64,000 nt of DNA, from contig OY294068.1 in NCBI GenBank assembly GCA_958510875.1, forward strand, positions 162,786,388 to 162,850,387, written 5' to 3'. Position 1 is the first letter of the stretch; each line of letters opens with the position of its first letter. A program made the translations under genes and the position numbers. The notes under the pieces are model-generated. The model did no database searches. It was not told the DNA's origin and was given only the letters and a program-made list of their open reading frames with translations. Of this stretch, positions 38,501 to 50,500 are shown one piece after another. The stretch comes from Endomychus coccineus. Lineage: Eukaryota; Arthropoda; Insecta; Coleoptera; Endomychidae.

Positions 38501-41500
38501 ACGTTGAACGTACCCACCCGGCAGGGCGGTTCCATAGGCCCGCGTTGAACATTGTTATGGGCGTCACCAAGTCAGCGTACTGGCCTCTTGTCCAGACAAA
38601 TTATTGAGCTCTAAGATTTCAGTAATCAAGTTCCTAAATAAATATGCACTTAGGGTCACGTACGAATCAATGTACTTGTAGTTTACATTATTACATTATG
38701 AAATAAAGACCAATTTGATAATGGTTCTAAATACGAATTTCAATCAACGACAGTGAAAGGGGGGATTGAGAAGTCACATTATCGGAGTCTTATGTATTTT
38801 TCATATTCTTTAACTATCAGTTTTGTAATCAAAATTTAATTCTATCCATTGAAAAGTTCGTTTCAATGCGTTTGAACATCAATTTAGAAACAACAAAAGA
38901 AGGTGGAATCAGTGGTAAAAAATTATGGTGTATAACTGAAATATTCATAACTTATAAACAACCAACAAAATTTCATGGAAACATCTATGTCTATTTATAC
39001 AACACTTATATAACGAAGGTGAGGTTAAGCATAAGTATTCATAAATAAAACAGCGTTAACTCCGGAGGGCACACATAAAAAATACCAAAGGTGTCGTGTA
39101 ACGGTAAACGTGATAAAATAGCATCCGATAGTGGGCCAGGCCAAGTTGGGGCCAGTCTTACCATTCGAATTCAACATCATTCTGTATTCCAGCTGAAAAA
39201 TTGTTACTTGTGAAAGCCGATGACGTTAAAAACAGGTATATGAAACGAGAACCGGTCAGGTGAGACTTGTAGACGCCAAGACCCGTATTGTTATTAAAGA
39301 GCAAGTACATACTTTGGACTTTCTGTATTATCCTAAGCAATGTTATATGCTAATTAAAGGTGACAGAAAATATGAAAGTTAATAGTAGTAATATATCGCG
39401 ACTAGGTACTAGGGATAAGTTATAATTCTAGCAAAATTAAAGCTAAACTATAAACTATTATAAAATTAAATGCCCACCTTTATCTACTGATTTATCGAGC
39501 GTTTGTCGAAATAAATAAATTACCAAGATAGTTAAGGCTGAAAGAATTATTTCAAGTTCTTGTTGTGAAATGTTAAATTTCCATCTATTTAGTGATAAAA
39601 CATTTTTAACTTAATTAATCTCTTATATTATTGAAACACTGTTGTGAGAACGTGACTGTAGTTTCGACAGGTGTCGTCTTCACAGCTTTATAAATTTGAA
39701 TCATTTTGAAGATGACACGCTAGTTGTCAGAAAACTGCCACAATAATGTTTCTATAATATAAAGAACAAAATAATAAGTTATAACCAAATTTAAAAAATA
39801 TATTGTAGTTTTTCACTCCATTTGCAAGTATTATAAGTTGGATTCAATATTATAAGATAAGTTCCACATACAGTTTAGCGTGCTTAGAAATAACAGGTGC
39901 AATGTCTACCACCCCAACGGCTGCGATGGAAAGGCTATTGGAGTTGGAGCCACTGCACCTCGCCGTTCAGACAGAATCCGTAAGAGGAGCGTATCGCTTC
40001 GATCTTATTGGACAAGGAAAGGCCGACCAAAGAGGCTTGGATTGCTTGAATCACCTGGGCCATTGGAGATGATATCCGACAGGATCAAGGTTCATAGCGC
40101 TTCCGTATCGTTCACGAATAAAACCTTGAATGGGAGGGAGAATGCTTGGGGCAATCTTCATATGATACCAGGGGATTTCGTATGGTTCACCGAAGGCACC
40201 AAGACCGAAAGAAGTACAGGAATAGTCGAGAAAAACGACCAAGAAGAAATGATTTCTTTAAACATAGGGACACTTGCGACAGAATTCAAAGCATAAAGAT
40301 TATGTGCTCGAATTATGAGGGAGAGAGCCTATGAGAATAGACAAATCACAATCATAGCGAGCAACCTAAAACCTAACACTTGAGTCATGCACTATCACCT
40401 CACAATGTGTACTCGATTGCGTAAATGAACTAGCGGCACCAATAAAGAACCCCAATAGAGTAGTGACATTCGTATGGGAGTCTGAAAAACCAGACGCGAA
40501 GGGACGGAAACTGCCGTCGCATTCGCCAAAGCGGGAGCGGAACAACCCCTGATTGGACCAGAGCCAACCCGTGGCATTTCTCATGTCACAACGAAATCTG
40601 TAATCCAAAAATGGCTCGAGGCAGAGCACTGTACCTACTGGAGGGAACTGCCCCGTATGTCGCATTCCAAGCGACTAATGGTGAAAAATCTACTGACGTT
40701 CAGCAGACAAGAAATATGGAATCTTGTTGCATTCCTGAACGGACTCGCCCCATGCATCAATCATCTCTGCACGATGGGACTGGTAGATCAGGCCACATGC
40801 AGGGGTTGCGGTGTGGAAGAAGAGACACCCATGCATGTGGTATGCCAGTGCACGACATACGTATCCCCTACTTAAGACTACTGAATTTCATAGAATACAC
40901 CGGAGTGATGAGGTGATAGCAATAAGAGAGGGCACAATATGACACTAATGACCGCAGTACAGTGGGGCTCTCTCTGAGAAGGAGAACCAATTCACGGGGG
41001 ATGGGTTTTAGTCGGTAAGAATCCGGCACACCTGGGGGCACAGGCGTCCGAGGCGTCTATGCAAGATTACCCCTCCTCTACGCAAAAACAAAAAAATATT
41101 ATACGTTGGATTCAATATTATAAGATTAGTTCCAGATACAATTCATACATAAATGTTTAAATGTTTCATTTATATATCAAATTGTATGTAGAACTAATCT
41201 TATAATTTATAATACTTGGAAATGGAGTGAAAAATTGATAGATTCCGAAACAAGTAGCATAGATCTGATAGCTATGGAATGTGAGAAATATGAACTGACA
41301 CCTGGGTTTCTATTATATCAAATTAAGAAAATATTTTCATTTACCTCAGAGTAAAAGCAATATTTGGGTTTTATTTGAAAAAAAAAGGGGGAAATTTATC
41401 ATGTTATTCTTAATAGCATCGATTTAAGATGTTCACACTGGTTGAAAAATAATCGATCCAGAAGTAACAATCATCTTACTTACATTCGATCTAATCTTTT

Positions 41501-44500
41501 GAATTGACCCAACAGATATAAGTAACTGATATCATCTGCATAAGGTAAAATATACGCTGAAGGAAGTGTCAATTAAAATAGAAGTTACAAAATATAAATG
41601 AGTGTGAGCTAGACAACAAAACCGGTCGAGTGTAGTAAGTGGTTTGGCTCGAATGCTTTTTACGTCACAAGGTTGGCATGGAGTTTAGTGAAAGCACTTG
41701 TATTGCGAAACCAGTCGTTGGCTACAAGCAACAATTTGTGTTTTAAAACTACCATAACTGAACTTTTGTCAATAACGGCAACACCATTTCGAAACATAAT
41801 AAATAACCTTCACCGTTAGACTAAAGAAATGCGATAATACTATTTGCGTCTACGGTAAATTTCACGTAAATAAATTTACTCTTCAGATATCGCTTCAACA
41901 AAAACAAATTGATTAGTTTGCTTTAAACTTGGCTGAATTTGATAACAGAGCTTACTATATTCGTATCTCTAATAATACTGCAGGCAAATAAGACATTTTC
42001 CACAGACCTCTCTGTACGGCGGGGTTTTTTGGTAGAAAAGTGTAGGTTTTGACATTTAAAAACTGATATCACTGACGCGAAGGCTGCGTTGCGACATATA
42101 TAGATACATATATATGTATATATATGATTTATATTATAGCCAAAATCTCAAAAGCCAAGCAAAGTATCGAAAAAAGTTTTGAAAAAAAGTTGTAGGAAAT
42201 AGAAATTGCCACAAAAAATCATCTATGACATTTTACGATTTTTTGTGCGGTTTACGCGTAAAATACGTTAAGCCGCGTTTTATATATACATATTTCATGT
42301 TTCTTCGCTATGTTACCCAAAAAAACGTTATTATCTCGAAAATTAAGCATTTTCTTCAAAACTTAAAAAATGACACGTTTGACACCGATATCGAAGTGAA
42401 AATTCCATGATTTTCCAAGAATTTTCCACAATTTCCATTTTTTATACTTAGTTATATCCCTGAATATATCAAAGAGCTATTACATTATTTCTTAAAGGCT
42501 TACTGTCTGTCAAATTACCGACTAATTGCGAAAAATATGCCTTAATACGATTTTCTGATTTTCCGTGGCATATTAGGCATATTTTTCGCAATTAGTTGTT
42601 AATTTCGCAGAAAGCCTTAAAGGAGAAATGTAATAGCTCTTCGATATAACTAAGTGTTAAAATGAAAATTTGCGGAAAATCATAGAATTTTCACTTCGAA
42701 ATCAGAGGCCAACATGTTATTCTCTAGGTTAACGTTCTTTGGGTAACATAGCGAGGAAACATGAAATATATATATAACGCGGTTTAACGCATTTTACGCG
42801 AAAACCGCGCAGAAAATCAAAAAATGTTATTGATGATTTTTTGTGTCAATTTTTATTTCCTACAACTTTTGCCTGATACTTTTTTTGATACATTGATTGG
42901 TTTTTGAGATATTGGCTATAAATCATGTATATACATATACAGGTGTCCTCGAACTGCGTTGCTAAAATAAAACCGAAGATTCTTTGATTCGAAAAAAATT
43001 TGATGAGCCTTTTTACTTTTGCCTCAAGTGTCTTGTTTAGCCGGTAGAGGGCTTCAAAGTTGCAAAAATAATTTTGTTTTTTCGGTATAACTTGAGAACG
43101 TGATGGAGGACTTTTACAATATTTGGCAGGTGAGTTACTGTCAATAATAGCCGTTTTTGAGAACATCTTGAGGATGTAACGGGAAAAGTGTCCAGAACTT
43201 TTTTGTGGTCGATGTAATTCACTCTATATTTTTTATGTAGATAGCTTATCTAATTTGAAAACTTCTCTTACTCCTAGAAAATTTTGATAAAATCAACGTA
43301 TTAGCTTGAAAAAAATAATTTTCGAGTCTCTGCAATTTTGGCTTACTAATTTTACTTGATTAAAATACCTTAGTTGCCTTTGCTTTTCTAATGTCATTTT
43401 GGCATTTGGAGAATTTATTCTCAAAACTGTCAGTTTTTACTTTGCTTCCCGTAAAAATTTTATAAAGTTATGGCTCAAAATTTCACTAACACTGAAATGG
43501 TTAATATCTCGGTAAAACACGAATAATAAAAACAATAGAAATAGGGAAACGATGTGATTATTTAGGAAAAACAAATGCTAAATTAAAAGAAACAACAAAA
43601 CTTTTTGGGAAATCACTAAGGCATCAATTGTTCGAAATGTTGCCCATTTTCCTGAATAAACAAATTAATTCGTTTCAAGAAATTGGATTGAACTCTGGCT
43701 AGTACTTCAGGATCATTCTTCAATAAATCCGCTTCATGATTAATTCGTTGCAACAATTCCTCTCGTGTGTTTACTGGAGCTGCATAAACTTTCGACTTCA
43801 AAGCGCCCCATAGAAAGAAGTCGCAGGGCGTCAAATCAGGGGAGCGGGCCGGCCAGTTCACTGGTGCATCGTGTCCTCTACCTATCCCGCAATCTGGATA
43901 TTCCGCATTCAAATGTCGCCTCACAGCTAATGTGAAATGAGGATGTGCACCATCATGGATAAACCAGGGCACGACGAATGTGTAAGGGCAAGTCTTCCAA
44001 CAGTTCAAGTAGCCTTTGTTCCAAAAAGTTCAAGTAGTTCTCCCCGTTCAATCGATCGGGTATAACGGTAGGGCCAATAATAAAATTATCCACAATTCCA
44101 ACCCAAACATTGATGAGCCTTTTTACTTTTGCCTCAAGTGTCTTGTTTAGCCGGTAGAGGGCTTCAAAGTTACAAAAATAATTTTGTTTTTTCGGTATAA
44201 CTTGAGAACGTGATGGAGGACTTTTACAATATTTGACAGGTGAGTTACTGTCAATAATAACCGTTTTTGAGAGTGGAGCATAGAGCCTTAGAGACCATAG
44301 AAATGGCTCAAACTTGAGGACCTAACGGGAAAAGTGTCCAGAACTTTTTTGTGGTCAATGTAATTCACTCTATATATTTTATGTAGATAGCATATCTAAT
44401 TTGAAAACTTTTCATACTCTTAGAAAATTTTGATAAAATCAACGGATTAGCTTGAAAAAAATAATTTTCGAGTCTCTGCAATTTTGGCTTACTAATTTTA

Positions 44501-47500
44501 CTTGATTAAAATACCTTAGTTGCCTTTGCTTTTCTAATGTCATTTTGGCATTTGGAGAATTTATCCTCAAAACTGTCAGTTTTTACTTTGCTTTCCGTGA
44601 AAATTTTATAAAATTATGGGTCAAAATTTCACTAACACTGAAATGGTTAATATCTCGGTAAAACACGAATAATAAAAACAATAGAAATGGGGAAACGATG
44701 TGATTATTTAGGAAAAACAAATGATAAATTAGAAGAAACAACAAATTTTTTTGGGAAATCGCTAAGGCATCAGTTGTTCGAAATGTTGCCCGTTTTCCTG
44801 AATACACAAATTAATTCGTTTCAAGAAATTGGATTGAACTCTGGCTAGTACTTCAGGATCATTCTTCAATAAATCCGCTTCATGATTAATTCGTTGCAAC
44901 AATTCCCCTCGTGTGTTTACTGGAGCTGCATAAACTTTCGACTTCAAAGCGCCCCATAGAAAGAAGTCGCAGGGCGTCAAATCAGGGGAGCGGGCCGGCC
45001 AGTTCACTGGTGCATCGTGTCCTCTACCTATCCAGCGATCTGGATATTCCGCATTCAAATGTCGCCTCACAGCTAATGTGAAATGAGGAGGTGCACCATC
45101 ATGGATAAACCAGGCCACGACGAATGTGTAAGGGCAAGTCTTCCGACAGTTCAGGTAGCCTTTGTTCCAAAAAGTTCTCCCCGTTCAATCGATCGGGTAT
45201 AACGGTAGGGCCAATAATAAAGTTATCCACAATTCCAACCCAAACATTGATTTTAGTTTGATTCTGAAAATATGTAACTTCCGTTTCATGAGGATTTTCA
45301 TCAGCATAGAAATGTTCATTATGGAGGTTAAAAAGAGCACATCTCGTGAAAGTATCTTCGTCCGTGAACAGAATTCTTCTACAAAAATTGGGGTTTGCGT
45401 TTTGTCTTTGGACAATAAGCCGACAGAAATCTAGCCGATGACCTGGATCCATGTGCAATAAGTCTTGAACTGTTTTAATATGATAGGGATACAACAGTTC
45501 TTCTTTCAGTACATTATGAACTAATGATTTTGAGGATCCAATACGAAGTCCCAAACGTAGTGTGCTTATCCCAGGTTCAGTTTCAACCGCTTCCAGTATC
45601 GCTTCTTCGAGCTCTAACGTCCTTCTTGTCCGTCTGCGTCCAGTTTCTCTGCGATTTGCTTCAAATTTGCCAGTTTCGCGAAGGTTTGCCGATTTGGAAT
45701 TCTGCGATGCGGATATCTTTCCCTTCTCCGGCCATTGCAACGACAAAGTCCATAAATCAATAACATATCAACCATTTCAGTGTTAGTGAAATTTTGAGCC
45801 ATAATTTTATAAATTTTTTACGGAAAGCAAAGTAAAAACTGACAGTTTTGAGAATAAATTCTTCAAATGCCAAAATGACATTAGAAAAGCAAAGGCAACT
45901 AAGGTATTTTAATCAAGTAAAATTAGTAAGCCAAAATTGCAGAGACTCGAAAATTAATTTTTTCAAGCTAATCCGTTGATTTTATCAAAATTTTCTAAGA
46001 GTAAGAAAAGTTTGCAAATTAGATAAGCTATCTACACAATTACATTGACCACAAAAAAGTTCTGGACACTTTTCCCGTTACATCCTCAAGTTTGAGCCAT
46101 TTCTATGGTCTCTAAGGCTCTGTGATCCACTCTTAAAAAAGGCCATTATTGACAGTAACTCACCTGCTAAATATTGTAAAAGTTCTTCATCACGTTCTCA
46201 AGTTATACCGAAAAAACAAAATTATTTTTGCAATTTTGAAGCCCTCTACCGGGTAAACAAGACACTTGAGGCAAAAGTAAAAAGGCTGATCAACTTTTTT
46301 TCGAATCAAAGAATCTTCGGTTTTATTTTGGCCACGCAGTTCGAGGACACCCTGTATATCTATATATCACAACGCACCCCCGCGCCAGCCTTCGCGTCAG
46401 TGACATTGGTTGCTAGATGGCAGAACCCACACTTTTCTATCTATCACTGTGAATTGATACACTATAACAATATAAATAAGAAACAATCACCATTATCCAC
46501 AGAAACACTGTAATAGAATTGAGGGTGATTGTTTTTTATTTATAGTGATTAGTATTTCTAGATGGAAATTTTATTTTGATCTCATGTAATAACGTTTCTG
46601 AATTAATCATTACTATAAAAATACTGTTAAACACAAAAGCGATTTCAACATCATTTATTTATGATACCTATCTGGTTTTTCTGAAATTCCTAGATAAATT
46701 ATTAAAAATTACTTAATATAATAATTTCTATAAACGCAGATAAATTACATAATGGATAATTAATGCCGCAATTAAAGTAGTTATGTAGTCAATGGCCATT
46801 ATTAAATCAGTACCTGCTGTACAATATACATTCTTCGATCTGATCTTATCGTAAAATATCAATAGCAAGATTAATAGCAAGATGCGGATACTGCATTGTC
46901 AGGTAAATTAACTTACTGATCATTGATTAGATTACTCATTTGCACTCTAAAAGATGGGATTAATCTGAAAGTTTATCAAACGGCTAAATCAATCGTGAAT
47001 TTGCGTACAAGATTGAAGAAAATACGATAAGATAAAACATGGATCCTTCATATATAAATGAAAATATATCAAGTGTTTACCTACGTATTAATCTTCGAAT
47101 TAATCAATTATCCAACTGTTTTAATTAACTGATTAGAGTATGGAGACTGGTCCCTACCGCAATAAGAGACCAAAAGGATATTCAATAACTTATAGTATGT
47201 ATTTCGCTAACAAAGTCTTCATTGTTTTTTCAGATCTTCAGACCTTAGTTCAAAAGAGAAATTGTATGTTATTCAAGGTATATTTGATCTCATGTTCTAT
47301 CACATTATTACTAATAGACAATTTATGAGTATCTTGATTGGAGCATGAATTGACTTGGTGAAACATCTTAAATGAAACAGATAAAAATAAGAAATTTTAC
47401 TTTGTTAAATATCACTTTATTTAGAAGAAATTTGACTGCAATTTCGAACTTTACAGTTATCGAAACATACAATGAGAAAACACTGAAACATCATATTTGT

Positions 47501-50500
47501 ATGAAATTTACAATGAAGTGAATCGATTCTAAGAATTAATGGTACACGTGGCTACTAAGGTTAATTATGTTGAGATAATAAACGGAAAGGGATTAAACTA
47601 TCGGTAATTACGTTCCAAGGGTTGTATTACGTGGAATTTAACAGGGTGAACAAAATGGAATTTTCTGAATCTAGTTGCTCGATAACTAGATTGTTTGAAG
47701 GATTATTTTATTTGAATATTTCTATAGATTCTAATAGATTAAGTTTTCTATCCTTTGTAATTGTATGTAAAATATTTAGGTTTTCTAGTGGAGAAACCGG
47801 TGTTGGGTTTCCATAATGTGGTTTGAAAAATTTGAAGTAATCTTATTTAATTGAAATGACTTAAATGTTCCTTATATCTAATTTCGAACGATCTACCTGT
47901 ACGACCAATGTATAGGGCATTACATTCTTCACAAGTTAACTTAAAAACTCCTGACTTCCGAAATTTATCAGATTCAATTTTTGCATTGAAAATTATACTT
48001 GAAAGTTTTGGCTTCGGCTGAAAACTACATTTAACTTTTGTTTCTTAAAGATATTCGAGATTTTATCCGATATTGGCCCAGAGTTCGTCAAGGTAACATA
48101 TTTTTTCTCAGTTTTTTGTTGCACGTTGGGATAAATGTGATTAATAGTTAATTGTAAAGATTTTTTCTTGATTAAATTATCTATTAGCGATACAGAACAG
48201 TTATTATGTACCGCAATGTTTCTTATAGTGTCTAACTCAGTCAAAATCGCTGGTTTTTGTATTGGAACAGCCCCTATGTATCATACATTGATTGGAACGC
48301 TGCTATTTTATGTGTAAATGGGTGTGTTGAGTCTACAGGTATTGTTATTTTGCTATTTTGTTTTGTTTTAAGTTCAAAAATTGATTGTTGAATTATTTTC
48401 AGTTTCTAGTGTGAATTTAATTTCGGGGTGAATGCGGTTTGGGTTCTTCATGAATAGTTGTAAGTTCATCTGCATTAACTGTAAAACATGCTACAATGTC
48501 ATCTACGTATTTACACCAAAAAATGAATTTGTTTGAAAAATATTGTCTCAAAGTTGGACAATATTTCAGCCAATAAGAGACTCAATGGAGAATCCATTGC
48601 TAGACCTTGAATTTGTTTGTAAAAATTGTTATTGAACTCCAGGTAATTTTCTGACATACAAAGTTCAAATAGTTGTAAAACTTCATTATGAATAATTATG
48701 TTAATTTTGTTCCTGTAATATATTTTTAATTAGTGGTAGACATTCTGTGCTAGGTATTTTGAAAACATACTAAGTAACGGACATCTCCATTCAAAATTTT
48801 AAATGATACTTTCCCTCCATGGGACAGGTATCAAAGGTTTAGCTGATAGGTGGAACACTCAATTTTTAACTTCTACCAGGGCATGGTTATATACCATTCT
48901 CGTTACTCAATAAGGTCCGTCGTTAAGCGATTGATTGATGAGGATCAATAATTTTATCACGCCCTCAGTCTACTCTGAATGTTACGCATTTATTAAATTT
49001 CATATCAGGTTTATTTACAACTCTTGGCTCGATACTTGACTAATGTACCATCTAATACAATATAATTGGTAGTAATACTTAAAACGAACGCGGATGTTCA
49101 GATTTACCATTTTTCAAATTGTTCAAATGTGTCCTAAATGCACAATTTAAAACACAGGGTCGAGTGATAGTATTTTATTAACACAACTAACTATTCGAGA
49201 GAGAATAATCTTAAAGTTTTATCCATTGAAACCAATTACTTGTTTTAATTAGTATGTAAGGCCGAAAAGGTCCATTTCAACGATAATTTCATCTCTAATA
49301 TCAAACAGCATACCAAAGAGCATCATTTCAAAAGTACCAGCATATCAAGTAAAACTACATTTGATGCAAAGTTTAAGGTTTCGTGATATTTCAAAATAAA
49401 ATACTTGAAATTACGAGTAAGTACTTGCTACTACTTATTGATAGATACTTAATTTTTTTTGAGGTACTAATCGGTCATCAATATTCTACTATCCTATCGG
49501 CTTCTATTGTTCCAAAGTAACACAAATATCATATGGCCTTCCGCCGAAAAGGTCCATTTCAAAGGTAATTTCATCTCTAATATCAAACAGCATGCCAAAG
49601 AGCATCATTCCAAAGGTACCAGCATATCAAGTAGAACTACATTTGATGCAAAGTTTAAGGTTTCGTGATATTTCAAAATAATTTACTTGAAATTACGAGT
49701 AAGTACTTGCTACTACTTATTGATAGGTACTTATTTTTTTTTGAGGTACTAATCGGTCATCAATATTCTACTATCCTATCGGCTTCTATTGTTCCAAAGT
49801 AACACAAATATCATATGGTCTTCCGCCGAAAAGGTCCATTTCAAAGGTAATTTCATATCTAATATCAAACAGCATGCCAAAGAGCATCATTTCAAAAGTA
49901 CCAGCATATCAAGGAGAACTACACTTGATGAAAAGTTTAGGGTTTCGTGATATTTCAAAATAATATACTTGAAATTTTTAGTAAGTACTTGCTACTAGTT
50001 ATTGATAGATACTTAATTTTTTTGAGGTACTAATCGGTCATCAATATTCTACTATCCTAGCGGCTTCTATTGTTCCAAAGGAAAACAAATAGCATATGGC
50101 CTTCCGCTGCGTCAGAGCTACGTGTCTCGCATATAATGTGACGTCATGAGGCCTATTCAACTAACAGGGTTTGTTCCGTACATTTTATTGAACTTGAGGG
50201 ATATTAAGAAACTGAATAAATATTCAAACGTTCATGTAATAATAATTGCTATTCATCGAAACGTTATAAATAATTAAGATGTCTTACATTGAAATAAACT
50301 ATAAGAGTTTACACTGTGGATATACTAAAATACTATGAAATAGAAACAATCACCCTTATCATATATCACAGTATTTTTAGTGGATAAGGGTGATTGCTTC
50401 TTATTTATAGCGTTTATTCCACAGGCAAAAAAAATATGGATGCGTTTCCCACTAAATCAGCAATATTCACAATTTTTTGTGAAAAATAATTAATTAATAC

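Larger units (their letters stand above)
42940..46354 (-). mobile_element. Mariner-like element, 3.4 kb, with about 565-bp terminal inverted repeats
   Basis: Ends CAGGTGTCCTCGAACTGCGT (42940) and its near-complement ending 46354, next to TA on both sides. The inverted repeats run 42940-43502 and 45770-46354 and include the transposase start codon with the next ten codons. The interior holds one longer transposase pseudogene (44762-45802) and one 3' part (43616-44110), produced by a tandem duplication of about 1.1 kb. Confidence 0.85.
42035..46437. repeat. Palindromic foldback element interrupted by a mariner-like element
   Basis: GAAAAGTGTAGGTT (42035) is inverted at the far end (AACCCACACTTTTC to 46437), with TA outside both. 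The inner arms 42100-42525 and 42590-42935 pair through TGACGCGAAGGCTG, AAAATCATC, CGCGTAAAATACGTTAAGCC, ATGTTTCTTCGCTATGTTAC and ATTTTCACTTCGA-type blocks. The right outer arm resumes only at 46355, after the inserted element. Without the insertion the palindrome is about 985 bp. Confidence 0.8.

Noticed and set aside
38495..38610. GC-richer patch as a possible structured RNA
   Set aside because: No consistent fold and no tRNA-type promoter boxes were found.
45162..45786. Plus-strand frames over the mariner-like transposase
   Set aside because: Antisense shadows; the minus strand carries all transposase motifs.
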